Shown here: piece by piece, positions 53,554 through 63,508 of the stretch
Layout: every line of letters starts with the position of its first letter
Numbering within the stretch: the first letter of the stretch is position 1
DNA from: Apirhabdus apintestini
GTDB taxonomy: Bacteria > Pseudomonadota > Gammaproteobacteria > Enterobacterales > Enterobacteriaceae
Length of the DNA stretch: 64,000 nt
Direction of reading: 5' to 3'
NCBI GenBank assembly: GCA_033977085.1
Contig: CP138906.1
Span: 2,604,001 to 2,668,000 of the forward strand
The notes under the pieces: model-generated
The model's database searches: none
Seen by the model: the letters and a program-made list of their open reading frames with translations, nothing else
Told to the model about the DNA's origin: nothing
Translations under genes and position numbers: made by a program

Positions 53554-54175
53554 GAGGCGTCTCCTCTTTTTCACTGCCGCGGTGTGGTTTTATAACAAGG
53601 TTAGGACGCGTCAAAGAAGAGTCCGGCAATCCTTTCACGTCGCAGAGATGCCCATATTTAGCGCGCAGTTCTTCTATTGGTCCGAAATCAATGGCACCCA
53701 GCGGGCAGGTATCGACGCATACGGGGCGGCCTCCGGCGGCCTGCAAATCGACGCAAAAATCGCACTTAGACATCTGCCCGGTCTGGGTATTCATTTGCGG
53801 TGCACCGTAAGGGCAGGACCAGGCACAGTAGCCGCAGCCCACGCATTTATCGGTATCGACGCGGACAATGCCATCGCCCGGGCGTTTATGCATTGCGGTC
53901 GTCGGGCAATTTTTCGTGCACACCGGGTCAGCGCAGTGATTGCACGAAATAGAAAGGGTGTAGGCGAAAACGTTATTCTGCACGCCGCCCTGGCCGGTCG
54001 CGATAAACCCGCCGCCGGCTACCTCATAAACCCGGCGAAAGCGGCGGCCCGGCTCCAGATTATTTTTATCTTTACAGCCCACCTGGCAGGCTTTGCACCC
54101 TGAACAGCGCGAAGTGTCGATGAAAAACCCGAGCTGCTGCTCGCTCACCGGCGGGTAGTGCTTAAATGACGTCAT
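53546..54175 (-). CDS. DmsB-type iron-sulfur subunit
   Basis: A 209-residue electron-transfer subunit with four [4Fe-4S] clusters: CSGCKACQVGCKDKN, CNHCADPVCTKNCP, CVGCGYCAWSCPYGAP and CDFCVDLQAAGGRPVC. It resembles DmsB and YnfG. I start at ATG 54175 (MTSFKHYPPVSEQQLGFFID), which overlaps the catalytic gene's end by 14 bp. The longer ORF to 54304 lies within that gene. It passes electrons from the anchor to the catalytic subunit. Confidence 0.92.
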   Translation of the reverse strand: MTSFKHYPPVSEQQLGFFIDTSRCSGCKACQVGCKDKNNLEPGRRFRRVYEVAGGGFIATGQGGVQNNVFAYTLSISCNHCADPVCTKNCPTTAMHKRPGDGIVRVDTDKCVGCGYCAWSCPYGAPQMNTQTGQMSKCDFCVDLQAAGGRPVCVDTCPLGAIDFGPIEELRAKYGHLCDVKGLPDSSLTRPNLVIKPHRGSEKEETPHA

Positions 54176-56560
54176 ATTGAGTGACCTCCACGAGCATAGT
54201 TTGGTGAGAATTCCCTTTCGCCAGCGGCGTAATGCGCGCCGAACTGAGCACATTGGCGCAACCGCCGTGGTCCACGCCCTGCGCGTCGGGCTGCCACCAG
54301 GCACCGGCCTGCATAGCGACCACGCCCGGGATGATGCGCGGCGTTATATGCGCCGGCACCAGTGTGACGCCGCGGTCATTATGAATCCGGACGGTATCGC
54401 CGTGCTTAATGCCGCGCCGCTGCGCGTCCTGCGGGTTAATCCACAGCGCCTGCTGTTGAACCTCCTGCAGCCAGGGATTAGCATATTGCGTTGAATTAGC
54501 ACGGTTTTTCCCTTTCCAGGTGATCGAGCGCAGCGGATATTTTTTCGCCAGGCTATCTTCCGGCCCTTCATGCGCAGGGACATAGTGTGAGAGCGCCGGA
54601 ATTTCCGGGTGCTGCATGTCATACAGACGTTTTGAGAAAATTTCGATTTTACCGGAAGGCGTCTGGAACGGATGATTTTGCGGATCGCGGATATTCTCTT
54701 CAAAAGCGACGTAAGGCGGGCTTTTAAACAGATGACGACGCTGGGTTTGCAGACCGGCGAAATCGGGCAAATTTTCGTCAGGCATTGCCAGCCGCGTTTG
54801 TTCCCAAATATGCGCAATCCAGGCTTTTTCGTCACGACCCTGGCTGAAATCCTGTTCAATTCCAAGCTTAGCAGCGACTTCCCGCAGCCAGTCGTAGTCA
54901 GAGCGGCGCTCGAATTGCGGCTCAATGACTTTTTCCGAGAGCAGGAGATAGTTGCCCGTGCCCCAGGTTTCACCGATATTCCAGCGCTCCATAAAACTGG
55001 TTTCTGGTAACAGAATATCGGCGTATTTCGCGCTGGGCGTCATATACAGATCGCTAACTACGATAAATTCAATTTTAGCGTCGTCTTCCAGCACCCGGGC
55101 CGCATGGTTGATATCCGGGTTTTGGTTAGACAAATAGTTACCCGCCAGGCAAAAGAGCATGCGGATATTGCTATCCAGCTTATCAACCCCTTTTAGTCCC
55201 ATTTCCGGTGTGACTTTGCTGGCATCATCGGCGGCCTGTACCCAATTCATAATGGAAATTTTGGCGGATACCGGGTTATCCGGCATCTCCGGGCCAGCGG
55301 CGAATTTACGGTTGCCGCAGCCGCCATAGCCGGCGGCCCAGCCACCCATGCGGCCTACATTGCCGGTAATTGTCGCCAGCAGTGTGGAACCGCGTGCGGT
55401 ACGTTCGCCGCAGTTGTGGCGCTGCGGTCCCCAGCCCTGAATCAGCGCGGCGGGTTTAGCTGTAGCGTAATCCCGGGCGAGCTGGCGGATGGTCTGTGCG
55501 GGAACGTGCGTGATGCGCTCCGCCCATTCGGGCGTTTTCACTACGCCATCTTTATGGCCCATGAGGTAAGCGACCAGCGATTCGCCAGGCGGCACGCCTT
55601 CCGGCATGTTCTGTTCATCAAAACCCAGCGTGTAGCGTTCAATAAACGCTTTATCGTGGAGGTTCTCGCTCACAATGACATACATCATTGCGTCCATCAG
55701 CGCATTGTCGGTTGAGGGAAGTAATGGGATCCATTCATCGGCGAGAGAGGCGGCGGTATCGGAATAGCGGGGATCAACTACGATAAACCGGGTGCCGTTC
55801 TGTTTCATGCGCTGAAAATAGTGATTGGTATGCCCGAAAATCGTTTCCGTTGGGTTATGCCCCCATAAGATAACCAGCGGCGTATTGGCCAGCGTATCCA
55901 GCGAACTGCCGCTGGCGGCAACCCCATAGGTATAAGGCGTTGCTGCAACGGTATTCCCCATACTTACGGAGTGGTAGTACTCCAGATAACCGCCCGTGAG
56001 ATTAAGCAGACGGCGCACCATTTTATCGCCGGTGAAGGTACCGCTGCTGGTGGCAGTATTATTGTGAACATACCGGGAGGCAGGGCCGTACTGACGCGTA
56101 ATGCGCTGCATATTCTGCGCAATCAGCGTTGTCGCTTCATCCCATGAAATCCGTTCAAATTTCCCCTCGCCGCGTTTACCTACGCGCTTCATCGGGTACT
56201 TTAGTCTGTCCGGATGATAGACAAATTTACGGTAGGCCCGCCCGCGCACGCAGGCCCGCATAATGGGCATTTCGGGATCCAGTTCGTTATCCGGGCGCGT
56301 GGAAATTCGCGTCACTTCACCATGACGTACATGGGCACGGATATCGCATTTACCACCGCAGTCAAAGGTGCTGCAGGTGGCGACAACGCGTTCATCATCC
56401 GCTGTGGCCGCCGATGACACAGAATGCGTCTGGCCCGCGCCTTGCGCTGAACGCAGTGAAAAGAGCGGCGTAGAGAGTGCCAGTGCGGTACTGGCTTTGA
56501 CAAAGCTCCGTCGCGATATCGCAGACAGTGTTACTCCTTTAGCACTATTGCTTTTTTCAT
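54162..56560 (-). CDS. DmsA/YnfE-type molybdopterin oxidoreductase, catalytic subunit
   Basis: About 798 residues. A twin-arginine signal (AISRRSFVKASTALAL) is followed by a [4Fe-4S] motif CSTFDCGGKC...ACVRGRAYR with C-x4-C-x3-C spacing, then molybdopterin-binding segments (YTYGVAASGSSLDTLANTPL; ILWGHNPTE; QGWGPQRHNCGE; TPSGKIEIFSKRLYD). The family reduces S- or N-oxides or similar acceptors in the periplasm during anaerobic respiration; the substrate is not predictable. The frame is open to 56633. I prefer ATG 56560 (MKKSNSAKGVTLSAISRRS), which needs one base added to the A run after the start. A weak FNR-like half site (TTGAT at 56620-56624) lies upstream. Confidence 0.85.
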
Positions 56561-56633
56561 CAATGGTGATCCCGAGGAAAATAAAGCGGCGATTGTTATG
56601 AAAATCGTGAAAGGAGGTATTGATCTCACGCAA

Positions 56634-57167
56634 TGAATACGCGCCAGTTTAGGTAAATCGCAATATTAATTTATTTAAAATGAATGCTATTCGCATCTGA
56701 GAATGGGTATATATTGAGTTTAAGAAAACAGTGGTAATCAATAACTACAGCTTATTAGATGAGAGCGTTTTATTTATGCATTGACCGGTAGCAATGTACT
56801 CAAAAAGTAGTCGTTGAGTATATGCTGAGAAGATTTTTCTGAATATCATCGCTTGGTTCTAGTTTGCAAATGAAAATAGTGATTTTTAAAATAGGTGTTA
56901 ATAAAATTAGATTAAATAATATTGATATGAAGAGAATTTAAGCGCCGTTTTCTATTATTCAAATTACTGCTTATGCTATTCACTCAGAATAACAGCGTTA
57001 AAGCGGGCTAATTATCAACGCGATGAAAATAATATGTTATTTAAAAGAATTTATCTCTGATTGTGCGGCGTTAAATAGCCCGCTAACCGCAGCCAGGGAT
57101 AGCACAATACTGAGCGTGCCAGTGATGCCGGACACATTCAGTATTGTGAAACGGCGTTGGGGGTAGG
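56634..57167. other. Intergenic region between the dms-type operon and yajO
   Basis: About 530 bp, AT-rich, containing the operon's promoter region. An 11-bp perfect stem CACAATACTGA / TCAGTATTGTG (57103-57113 and 57138-57148) lies 20 bp from the yajO stop and could be its terminator. No gene. Confidence 0.6.
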
Positions 57168-58141
57168 TTACGAGAAACCGACCACGTGATGCGGCGCGTA
57201 GGCCATTTCCAGTTCGGCAATTTCTTCAGGTTCCAGCGTGATATCCACGGCTTGAATCAGTTCATCAAGCTGCTCTGTGCGTGAAGTGCCAATAATAGGC
57301 GCTGCAATGGCGGGTTTACTGAGCAGCCATGCTAAAGCCGCCTGCGCCCGCGTCGTGCCGCGTGCGGCTGCGACATTAGCTAGCCGCTCGGCGATTTGCG
57401 CGTCATTTTCTTCGCTGCTGGCATAGAGCGTTTTCCCAAACTCATCCGAAACGAGGCGCGCTGTTGTTTCACCCCAGGCACGGGTCAGGCGGCCCCGCGC
57501 CAGTGGGCTCCAGGGAATAACTGCAATGTTTTCGGCGTAGCATAACGGTAGCATTTCACGCTCTTCTTCGCGCTGGATCAGATTGTATTGATCCTGCATG
57601 GTGACGAACCGCGTCCAGCCGTGGTTATCCTGGGTATATAGCGCGCGGGCGAATTGCCAGGCATACATTGACGAAGCGCCGATATAGCGCGCTTTTCCCA
57701 TCTTTACCACATCGTGCAGGGCTTCCAGAGTTTCTTCCAGAGGCGTATTCGGATCCCAGCGGTGGATTTGAAGCAGATCTACATAATCCATGTTCAGACG
57801 GCTCAGGCTGTCGTCAATAGACTGCATAATTTGGGCGCGGGAAAGCCCCTGTTTTAGTGAGCCTGCCGCGTGAAACACTTTCGTTGCCACCACCACATCT
57901 TCCCGGCGGGAAAAATCACGCAGCGCACGCCCCAGTATCTCTTCGCTGCTGCCGTCAGAATAACTGTTTGCGGTATCAAAAAATTAATTCCGCCGTCCAG
58001 CGCGCGTTTGATAATGACCCGGCTACTTTCCTCGGGCAGCGTCCAGGCGTGGTTGCCGCGGCTGGGCTCGCCAAAAGTCATGCAGCCTAAACACAGACGC
58101 GAGACGCGCAGGTCGGTTTTTCCTAACGAGAGATAATGCAT
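57168..58141 (-). CDS. yajO: Aldo/keto reductase YajO (one frame break)
   Basis: An NADPH-dependent aldo-keto reductase (TIM barrel) close to E. coli YajO. The N-terminus MHYLSLGKTDLRVSRLCLGC is in one frame. FDTANSYSDGSSEEILGRAL and the rest (LQIHRWDPNTPLEETLEAL, VIPWSPLARGRLT, SKPAIAAPIIGTSR) are in another. The break is a T run one base short at about 57976-57982. Corrected length is 324 residues, equal to E. coli YajO. Physiological substrate uncertain; a role near thiamine or isoprenoid metabolism has been suggested in E. coli. Confidence 0.92.
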
Positions 58142-58259
58142 TCTCTGCTCCTTATTGTGTAGAGATACCGGTAATAAGCATAGCAGGGTGAGATTAAGTT
58201 ATTGGATTCTGTATCGGGAACAGATAACTGCCCAGGTTGCCCCGGGCCGCTTGTCACAA

Positions 58260-58730
58260 TCAGGAAGCCTGAAGCGCGTTCAATCTTTTACGGATATTAT
58301 CGAAATAGATCTCATGTTCCCTGGCGCTTTTTGAGGCCTTCAGGTTTTGCTCAGAAATATCGCCTTCCTGATAGTAGGTGATCATTGTCCTTTTAAACGT
58401 AGTCATATTGTTTGAATGTTGAAGAAAGTCATAGCGTATTTTGACGGTGAGTGGCTGACCGCCGAAATAGAGAGATGACAACTCCCATACTTTATCCTGC
58501 TCATGGCGCGTCACCAACCATACAGCATCGAAAGGAGCCGGGCGCTCATCAGAGTCGATGTGTTCGATTGCCACGCCGCCAACGCCCAGGCTGCGGGTAA
58601 TTGCCGGGCCATAAATGCCTTTAGTGACCGGGTGTAGCCCCAGCCAGTTCGCAGGGGCAGTTAATAGGTTAAATAATGTAGAAGACGGGCAGTTAAATTC
58701 TTCTTTAACTTCGTTAGTTACACTTTTCAT
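58260..58730 (-). CDS. SRPBCC/START-like protein of unknown function
   Basis: 156 residues with no signal peptide. The N-terminal beta strand (VTNEVKEEFNCPSSTLFNLL), the central FDAVWLVTRHEQDKVWELSS and a C-terminal long amphipathic helix (AREHEIYFDNIRKRLNALQ) match the SRPBCC hydrophobic-ligand-binding fold. The ligand cannot be assigned. The frame is intact; it lies between yajO and the RTX gene and shares no clear operon with either. Confidence 0.65.
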   Translation of the reverse strand: MKSVTNEVKEEFNCPSSTLFNLLTAPANWLGLHPVTKGIYGPAITRSLGVGGVAIEHIDSDERPAPFDAVWLVTRHEQDKVWELSSLYFGGQPLTVKIRYDFLQHSNNMTTFKRTMITYYQEGDISEQNLKASKSAREHEIYFDNIRKRLNALQAS

Positions 58731-59086
58731 TTCTTTGTCCTTAAAGCTGAGGGTAAGTGTCTTTTAATTTCATTTCCTACTGCTTATTAAATACGCTATC
58801 ACTAACCTGACGGTGCTTTTGTTGAAAAGATGCGCATTGTGAAAGAGGATTTTATTACTGAAAAATAACTCAGAAAAATCAAAACGGAAAAGGGAAAAAT
58901 AATTAGAAGAGGGCAGTTATATTTGCACTATGAATACAATAAGAGAAATTGGCGAGTAAAAGATATATTACTGAGAAATAATAAAACAGGAAATTTTATA
59001 AAGATGGATTGCCAAGGTTAATAAAAATATCTTAAAGATAACGCCGGTAATAGTAGTAGTCTTTATTACCGACGTTAAATTAAACC
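58731..59086. other. Intergenic region downstream of the RTX gene
   Basis: About 355 bp, AT-rich, holding the promoter of the SRPBCC gene and the 3' flank of the RTX gene. A small inverted repeat (GCCGGTAATAG...CTTTATTACCGAC, about 59042-59075) may terminate the RTX transcript. Confidence 0.5.
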
Positions 59087-62000
59087 TTAAACCCAGAGGC
59101 TCTCCTGGCAAGTGGAAGAGGAGATCTCCGGAATATCAGCGGCTATCAGTTCGGACATATTGCTAATCATTAAGGCTGTGGGTGAAAAACTCTGCGTTTG
59201 CGCGCTGGTAAATATCGACGGATCGGTAAGATCCCAGATATCGCCATTATCCCATTCGAGTGTTTCTACACCGGTTTGTCTGGAGGTGCTTAGTTGATCC
59301 AATAAGCGGATGGAGCCGGCGTCCCCGGCACCGGGTGCACTGGCCTGAATATTAATCAGCATGTCATCGCCGTCGCGGGTAACGGTAATGCGTTCGGCGC
59401 CGATATGGCTCAGGCGCAGGGTATCGCTGCCGCCGAGATATTTTTCCTCGATGACGTCATGGCCGTCGCCGCTGGCGTAGAGATAGGTGTCATCGCCGGC
59501 GCCGCCGCGCAGGATGTCATTGCCGCGCCCGCCGCTGAGGGTATCGGCGGCCGTGGAGCCGGTGATAATGTCATCGCCGTCGGTGCGGGCGGTGTCAAAC
59601 ATCATCTGGCGCAGGGTTTTCTGGTCCCAGCGGGTGCCGTCGTCCAGTGTGATGTATTCGACGCCGGTGCTGTATGATGCGTCAGCCGCCTGGCCGGATA
59701 AGCGGATGGAGCCGGCGTCCCCGGCGCCGGGCGCGCTGGCCCGGATATTAATCAGCATGTCATCGCCGTCGCGGGTAATGGTAATGCGTTCGGCGCCGAT
59801 ATGGCTCAGGCGCAGGGTATCGCTGCCGCCGAGGTATTTTTCCTCGATGGTGTCATGGCCATCGCCGCTGGCGTAGAGATAGGTGTCATCGCCGGCGCCG
59901 CCGCGCAGGGTGTCATTGCCGCTCCCACCGCTGAGGGTATCGGCGGCCGTGGAGCCGGTGATAATGTCATCGCCGTCGGTGCGGGCGGTGTCAAACATCA
60001 TCTGGCGCAGGGTTTTCTGGTCCCAGCGGGTGCCGTCGTCTAGCGTGATGAATTCGACGCCGGTACCGGTTGATGCGTCAGCCGCCTGGCCGGATAAACG
60101 GATGGAGCCGGCGTCCCCGGCGCCGGGCGCGCTGGCCTGAACGTTAATCAGCATGTCATTGCCGTCGCGGGTAACGGTAATGCGTTCGGCGCCGATATGG
60201 CTCAGGCGCAGGGTATCGCTGCCGCCGAGGTATTTTTCCTCGATGGTGTCATGGCCGTCGCCGCTGGCGTAGAGATAGGTGTCATCGCCGGCGCCGCCGC
60301 GCAGGGTGTCATTGCCGCGCCCGCCGCTGAGGGTATCGGCGGCCGTGGAGCCGGTGATAATGTCATCGCCGTCGGTGCGGGCGGTGTCAAACATCATCTG
60401 GCGCAGGGTTTTCTGGTCCCAGCGGGTGCCGTCGTCCAGTGTGATGTATTCGACGCCGGTACTGTATGATGCGTCAGCCGCCTGGCCGGATAAGCGGATG
60501 GAGCCGGCGTCCCCGGCGCCGGGCGCGCTGGCCTGAACGTTAATCAGCATGTCATTGCCGTCGCGGGTAACGGTAATGCGTTCGGCGCCGATATGGCTCA
60601 GGCGCAGGGTATCGCTGCCGCCGAGGTATTTTTCCTCGATGACGTCATGGCCGTCGCCGCTGGCGTAGAGATAGGTGTCATCGCCGCCGCCGCCGCGCAG
60701 GGTGTCATTACCACGCCCGCCGCTGAGGGTATCGGCGGCCGTGGAGCCGGTGATAATGTCATCGCCGTCGGTGCGGGCGGTGTCAAACATCATCTGGCGC
60801 AGGGTTTTCTGGTCCCAGCGGGTGCCGTCGTCCAGCGTGATGAATTCGACGCCGGTACCGGTTGATGCATCAGCCGCCTGGCCGGATAAACGGATGGAGC
60901 CGGCGTCCCCGGCGCCGGGCGCGCTGGCCTGAACGTTAATCAGCATGTCATTGCCGTCGCGGGTAACGGTAATGCGTTCGGCGCCGATATGGCTCAGGCG
61001 CAGGGTATCGCTGCCGCCGAGGTATTTTTCCTCGATGACGTCATGGCCATCGCCGCTGGCGTAGAGATAGGTGTCATCGCCGCCGCCGCCGCGCAGGATG
61101 TCATTACCGCGCCCGCCGCTGAGGGTATCGGCGAAGCCGGAACCGTTAAGTGTGTCGTCGCCATCCATACCCAGCATTAAAGCCGCATGCTGTGCATCGA
61201 GCGTATCATTTCCCGCGAGCCCGGCGATGATGGGAATTTCGGGATTGATGCTAAAAGTATTTAATATTGCGGAAAAGTCTTCATTTCCGGAAAGCGTTAT
61301 TTCGGCCAGACCGTGCAATATTTGGTGCGTGAAGTCTGTATCGACCCCTTTGAGAGTCTGAATAAGCGAGGCAATCTCTTTCAGCGCGGCTTCAGGGGCA
61401 TGTAGCCAGCTCTCAAGTAATTTTTCAGCTATGGCGTCCGCCTCCCAGATAATCTGACCCTTTTCAATGTGCCAGGCAGCAAGGTCGATGAGCTCCGCCT
61501 GGTGAGTTTGCATCATTAGCTGGCCGTAGATATTGTCCTGCAGGCAGTGCCAGGCATCATCAAGTAGTTCTGCCGCATTTGCTCCGGGGTTACCGCTACC
61601 TACAAATTGCTGGTAAAAACGTTCACCCAGGAAGGCTTCAAGAGCGTAGAGTTTTTGCGCATCGATATTCCTGCCACGGCTGTCGGTTGCATATTGGCTG
61701 GCTCCGCTCCATTGCCGGAGTAACTCATCGACCAGTTCATAACGCCGCGCCGGGTCCTCTTCCCGTATAAATTGCTCCACGAGAGACCGTAGCGCGGGGT
61801 CATTACTGCGGGCCATAGCCTGATGAAGATCGCTGACGTTTCCACTGCCAATAATGTCGGGGAGTTTAGCGATGTCGTCACCGACTGGAACCGGGTTTTT
61901 GTCAACCCGGTGGCCCGGATTCTGGTTAAACCAAACGTCAGATATCGCGCCGGTCGTACCGTCAGTTTTAATATAGCCACCCTGTTGGCGATGATGGTTA

Positions 62001-63181
62001 CCCGCAGCGTCGACAATATCAGTATCGCGCCAGTCCAGATTAATCGCTTTGATACCCGCTTGTTCCAGCGTGATGAGCTCACCTTCATCGGTTATGCCAT
62101 CGCCATTCCGATCCTGCCAGATTTTAAGGCGCGTAAAAATTTCGTCATTAATATCGATAACGCCATCCCCATTGCTGTCGTAGTCGGCCAGGGCCAGAAA
62201 ACCATTTTCAGCCAGTTCGCCGTCAGAAAGCCGGGTATTGTTGCCAAATAATTCGCTACCGTCATCAATGAGGCCGTTTTGATTTTTGTCCAACACCAGT
62301 AAGCCATCGTCTCTGCCAACCCAGCCGGTTTGTTGAGCGTAGCCGTTACCATCGTGGTCGAACCATGTGGTAGTTTCTGAGGTCTCCACGCCATCGCCGT
62401 CAAGATCGACGATCAGCGGGCTTACCGCATTCGCCGCTTTTTCCAGAAGTTTTTGTAACGCGTCAACCGGTATTCCCGTAGCGGAGGAAAGTGCGTTGGC
62501 AATGGCATTTCCGGCATCCTTCATCGCTTCCTTAGCGGCTTCCGCCATGGCGTTTAATGCCTCTGCCAGCGCGTTTTCACCCTGTTCAAAGGCGTCAACC
62601 AGGCCGTCAACCATTTTCGTAGCCTGATCCCAAACGCTGCCCAGCGCGTCCTGAGCGGGGGCCAGACTGTCGTGAATATCATTCAATAAGGCATCCACAT
62701 TAATTGTTGATTTTGACGCTACGCTGGCAACGGCAAGTATTCCGCCGACGACGGTAAGGGCGGCAGCCACAGAGGCTAAAGCCGGGGCGCTTACCGCTGT
62801 GCCACCAATGGCGGCCATCAGCGCCAGCGCGCTGGCAGCGGAGCTAATGTTACTCAGGGCGGAGTAGATATTAGAAGTGTTGACGGTGCCAGTTTGTTGA
62901 TAAGATTTTTGCATTGCTATTAAATCAACCCCAAGCCCAGCGCTAGCTAATCCCAAGGCCGCTACAGGGATCGTCTTTCCGGCAATCTTGATGGTGGGCA
63001 GCTCCTTACCTATCATTTCCCACACCGAAGCCCCGGTTTGCGCCGCGCTGACCCCAAAACTAAACGCACCGTTGGCATCCTCAATTTTAGTTGCATTATT
63101 TATGGTGGGCAATATATTGGTATGCCCGCTAATATAGGCTAAAATATTCCCGAAACCGCTCTCTAAAAATAGATGACTCAT
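59087..63181 (-). CDS. Large RTX calcium-binding protein with five tandem modules
   Basis: 1364 residues, fully open. The start has a strong AAGGAAGG ribosome site. Residues 71-157 are hydrophobic and Ala/Gly-rich. Residues 190-255 are Ala-rich amphipathic helix. Residues 257-370 hold EF-hand-like loops (DLDGDGVETSE, DHDGNGYAQQ, DKNQNGLIDDGSELFG, DSNGDGVIDIND), as in FrpC-type RTX proteins. From about 660 to 1300 there are five modules of 132 residues, each with GGxGxD nonapeptides (DTLSGGRGNDTLRGG), DTYLYASGDGHD and a conserved SIRLSGQAADAS block. There is no N-terminal signal peptide; type I secretion via the C-terminus is inferred. No ABC exporter, HlyD or TolC gene lies in the window. Function could be adhesin, toxin or enzyme. 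Confidence 0.85.
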   Translation of the reverse strand: MSHLFLESGFGNILAYISGHTNILPTINNATKIEDANGAFSFGVSAAQTGASVWEMIGKELPTIKIAGKTIPVAALGLASAGLGVDLIAMQKSYQQTGTVNTSNIYSALSNISSAASALALMAAIGGTAVSAPALASVAAALTVVGGILAVASVASKSTINVDALLNDIHDSLAPAQDALGSVWDQATKMVDGLVDAFEQGENALAEALNAMAEAAKEAMKDAGNAIANALSSATGIPVDALQKLLEKAANAVSPLIVDLDGDGVETSETTTWFDHDGNGYAQQTGWVGRDDGLLVLDKNQNGLIDDGSELFGNNTRLSDGELAENGFLALADYDSNGDGVIDINDEIFTRLKIWQDRNGDGITDEGELITLEQAGIKAINLDWRDTDIVDAAGNHHRQQGGYIKTDGTTGAISDVWFNQNPGHRVDKNPVPVGDDIAKLPDIIGSGNVSDLHQAMARSNDPALRSLVEQFIREEDPARRYELVDELLRQWSGASQYATDSRGRNIDAQKLYALEAFLGERFYQQFVGSGNPGANAAELLDDAWHCLQDNIYGQLMMQTHQAELIDLAAWHIEKGQIIWEADAIAEKLLESWLHAPEAALKEIASLIQTLKGVDTDFTHQILHGLAEITLSGNEDFSAILNTFSINPEIPIIAGLAGNDTLDAQHAALMLGMDGDDTLNGSGFADTLSGGRGNDILRGGGGDDTYLYASGDGHDVIEEKYLGGSDTLRLSHIGAERITVTRDGNDMLINVQASAPGAGDAGSIRLSGQAADASTGTGVEFITLDDGTRWDQKTLRQMMFDTARTDGDDIITGSTAADTLSGGRGNDTLRGGGGDDTYLYASGDGHDVIEEKYLGGSDTLRLSHIGAERITVTRDGNDMLINVQASAPGAGDAGSIRLSGQAADASYSTGVEYITLDDGTRWDQKTLRQMMFDTARTDGDDIITGSTAADTLSGGRGNDTLRGGAGDDTYLYASGDGHDTIEEKYLGGSDTLRLSHIGAERITVTRDGNDMLINVQASAPGAGDAGSIRLSGQAADASTGTGVEFITLDDGTRWDQKTLRQMMFDTARTDGDDIITGSTAADTLSGGSGNDTLRGGAGDDTYLYASGDGHDTIEEKYLGGSDTLRLSHIGAERITITRDGDDMLINIRASAPGAGDAGSIRLSGQAADASYSTGVEYITLDDGTRWDQKTLRQMMFDTARTDGDDIITGSTAADTLSGGRGNDILRGGAGDDTYLYASGDGHDVIEEKYLGGSDTLRLSHIGAERITVTRDGDDMLINIQASAPGAGDAGSIRLLDQLSTSRQTGVETLEWDNGDIWDLTDPSIFTSAQTQSFSPTALMISNMSELIAADIPEISSSTCQESLWV
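59290..61130. repeat. 396-bp in-gene tandem repeat (RTX modules)
   Basis: The coding repeat has a period of exactly 396 bp, seen from identical strings spaced at that distance (for example GATATGGCTCAGGCGCAGGG near 59404, 59800, 60196, 60592 and 60988). Units differ by few substitutions, chiefly two alternating variants (TGTGVEF and YSTGVEY). This suggests recent duplication or gene conversion. Confidence 0.92.
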
Positions 63182-63508
63182 CGTTACCTTCCTTGTTTCT
63201 GCCGTATTGTTGAGTTGACCTCACTAAATCAGGTTTCCCTGTATCAGTGTTTCTGTGCCGTGTTTTTTTAAAAAATACTTTTTTATTCGTGTAATTATTG
63301 TTAAAGCGTTTTTTATTACTATGCTTGCTCATTATTTCTTTGGGTAAGCTAAGAACCCGCCGCTTGATAATAGTGTGTTTAACTATTAGCGAGCTAATGC
63401 AACTTATAAAATTTTGCATAAGTATGCGCATCGACAATTGTATTATTGTTTTATCAAACGGATGTATTATTCTTTTTCCGTGAGTTTTAAATGCATTCCC
63501 CGCTATTT
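63182..63508. other. Intergenic region upstream of the RTX gene
   Basis: About 330 bp, AT-rich with long A/T runs; it should contain the RTX promoter. An ORF crossing it on the minus strand (MSKHSNKKRFNNN...) overlaps the RTX start and has low-complexity composition, so I do not call it a gene. Confidence 0.5.

Noticed and set aside
59410..61180. Plus-strand and minus-strand ORFs of 60-130 codons inside the RTX gene
   Set aside because: They recur at the 396-bp period because they are other-frame readings of the repeated, GC-rich RTX modules.
63129..63437. Small basic minus-strand ORF overlapping the RTX start
   Set aside because: Low-complexity Lys/Asn-rich composition from AT-rich DNA, and it overlaps a strong ribosome site and start of the RTX gene.
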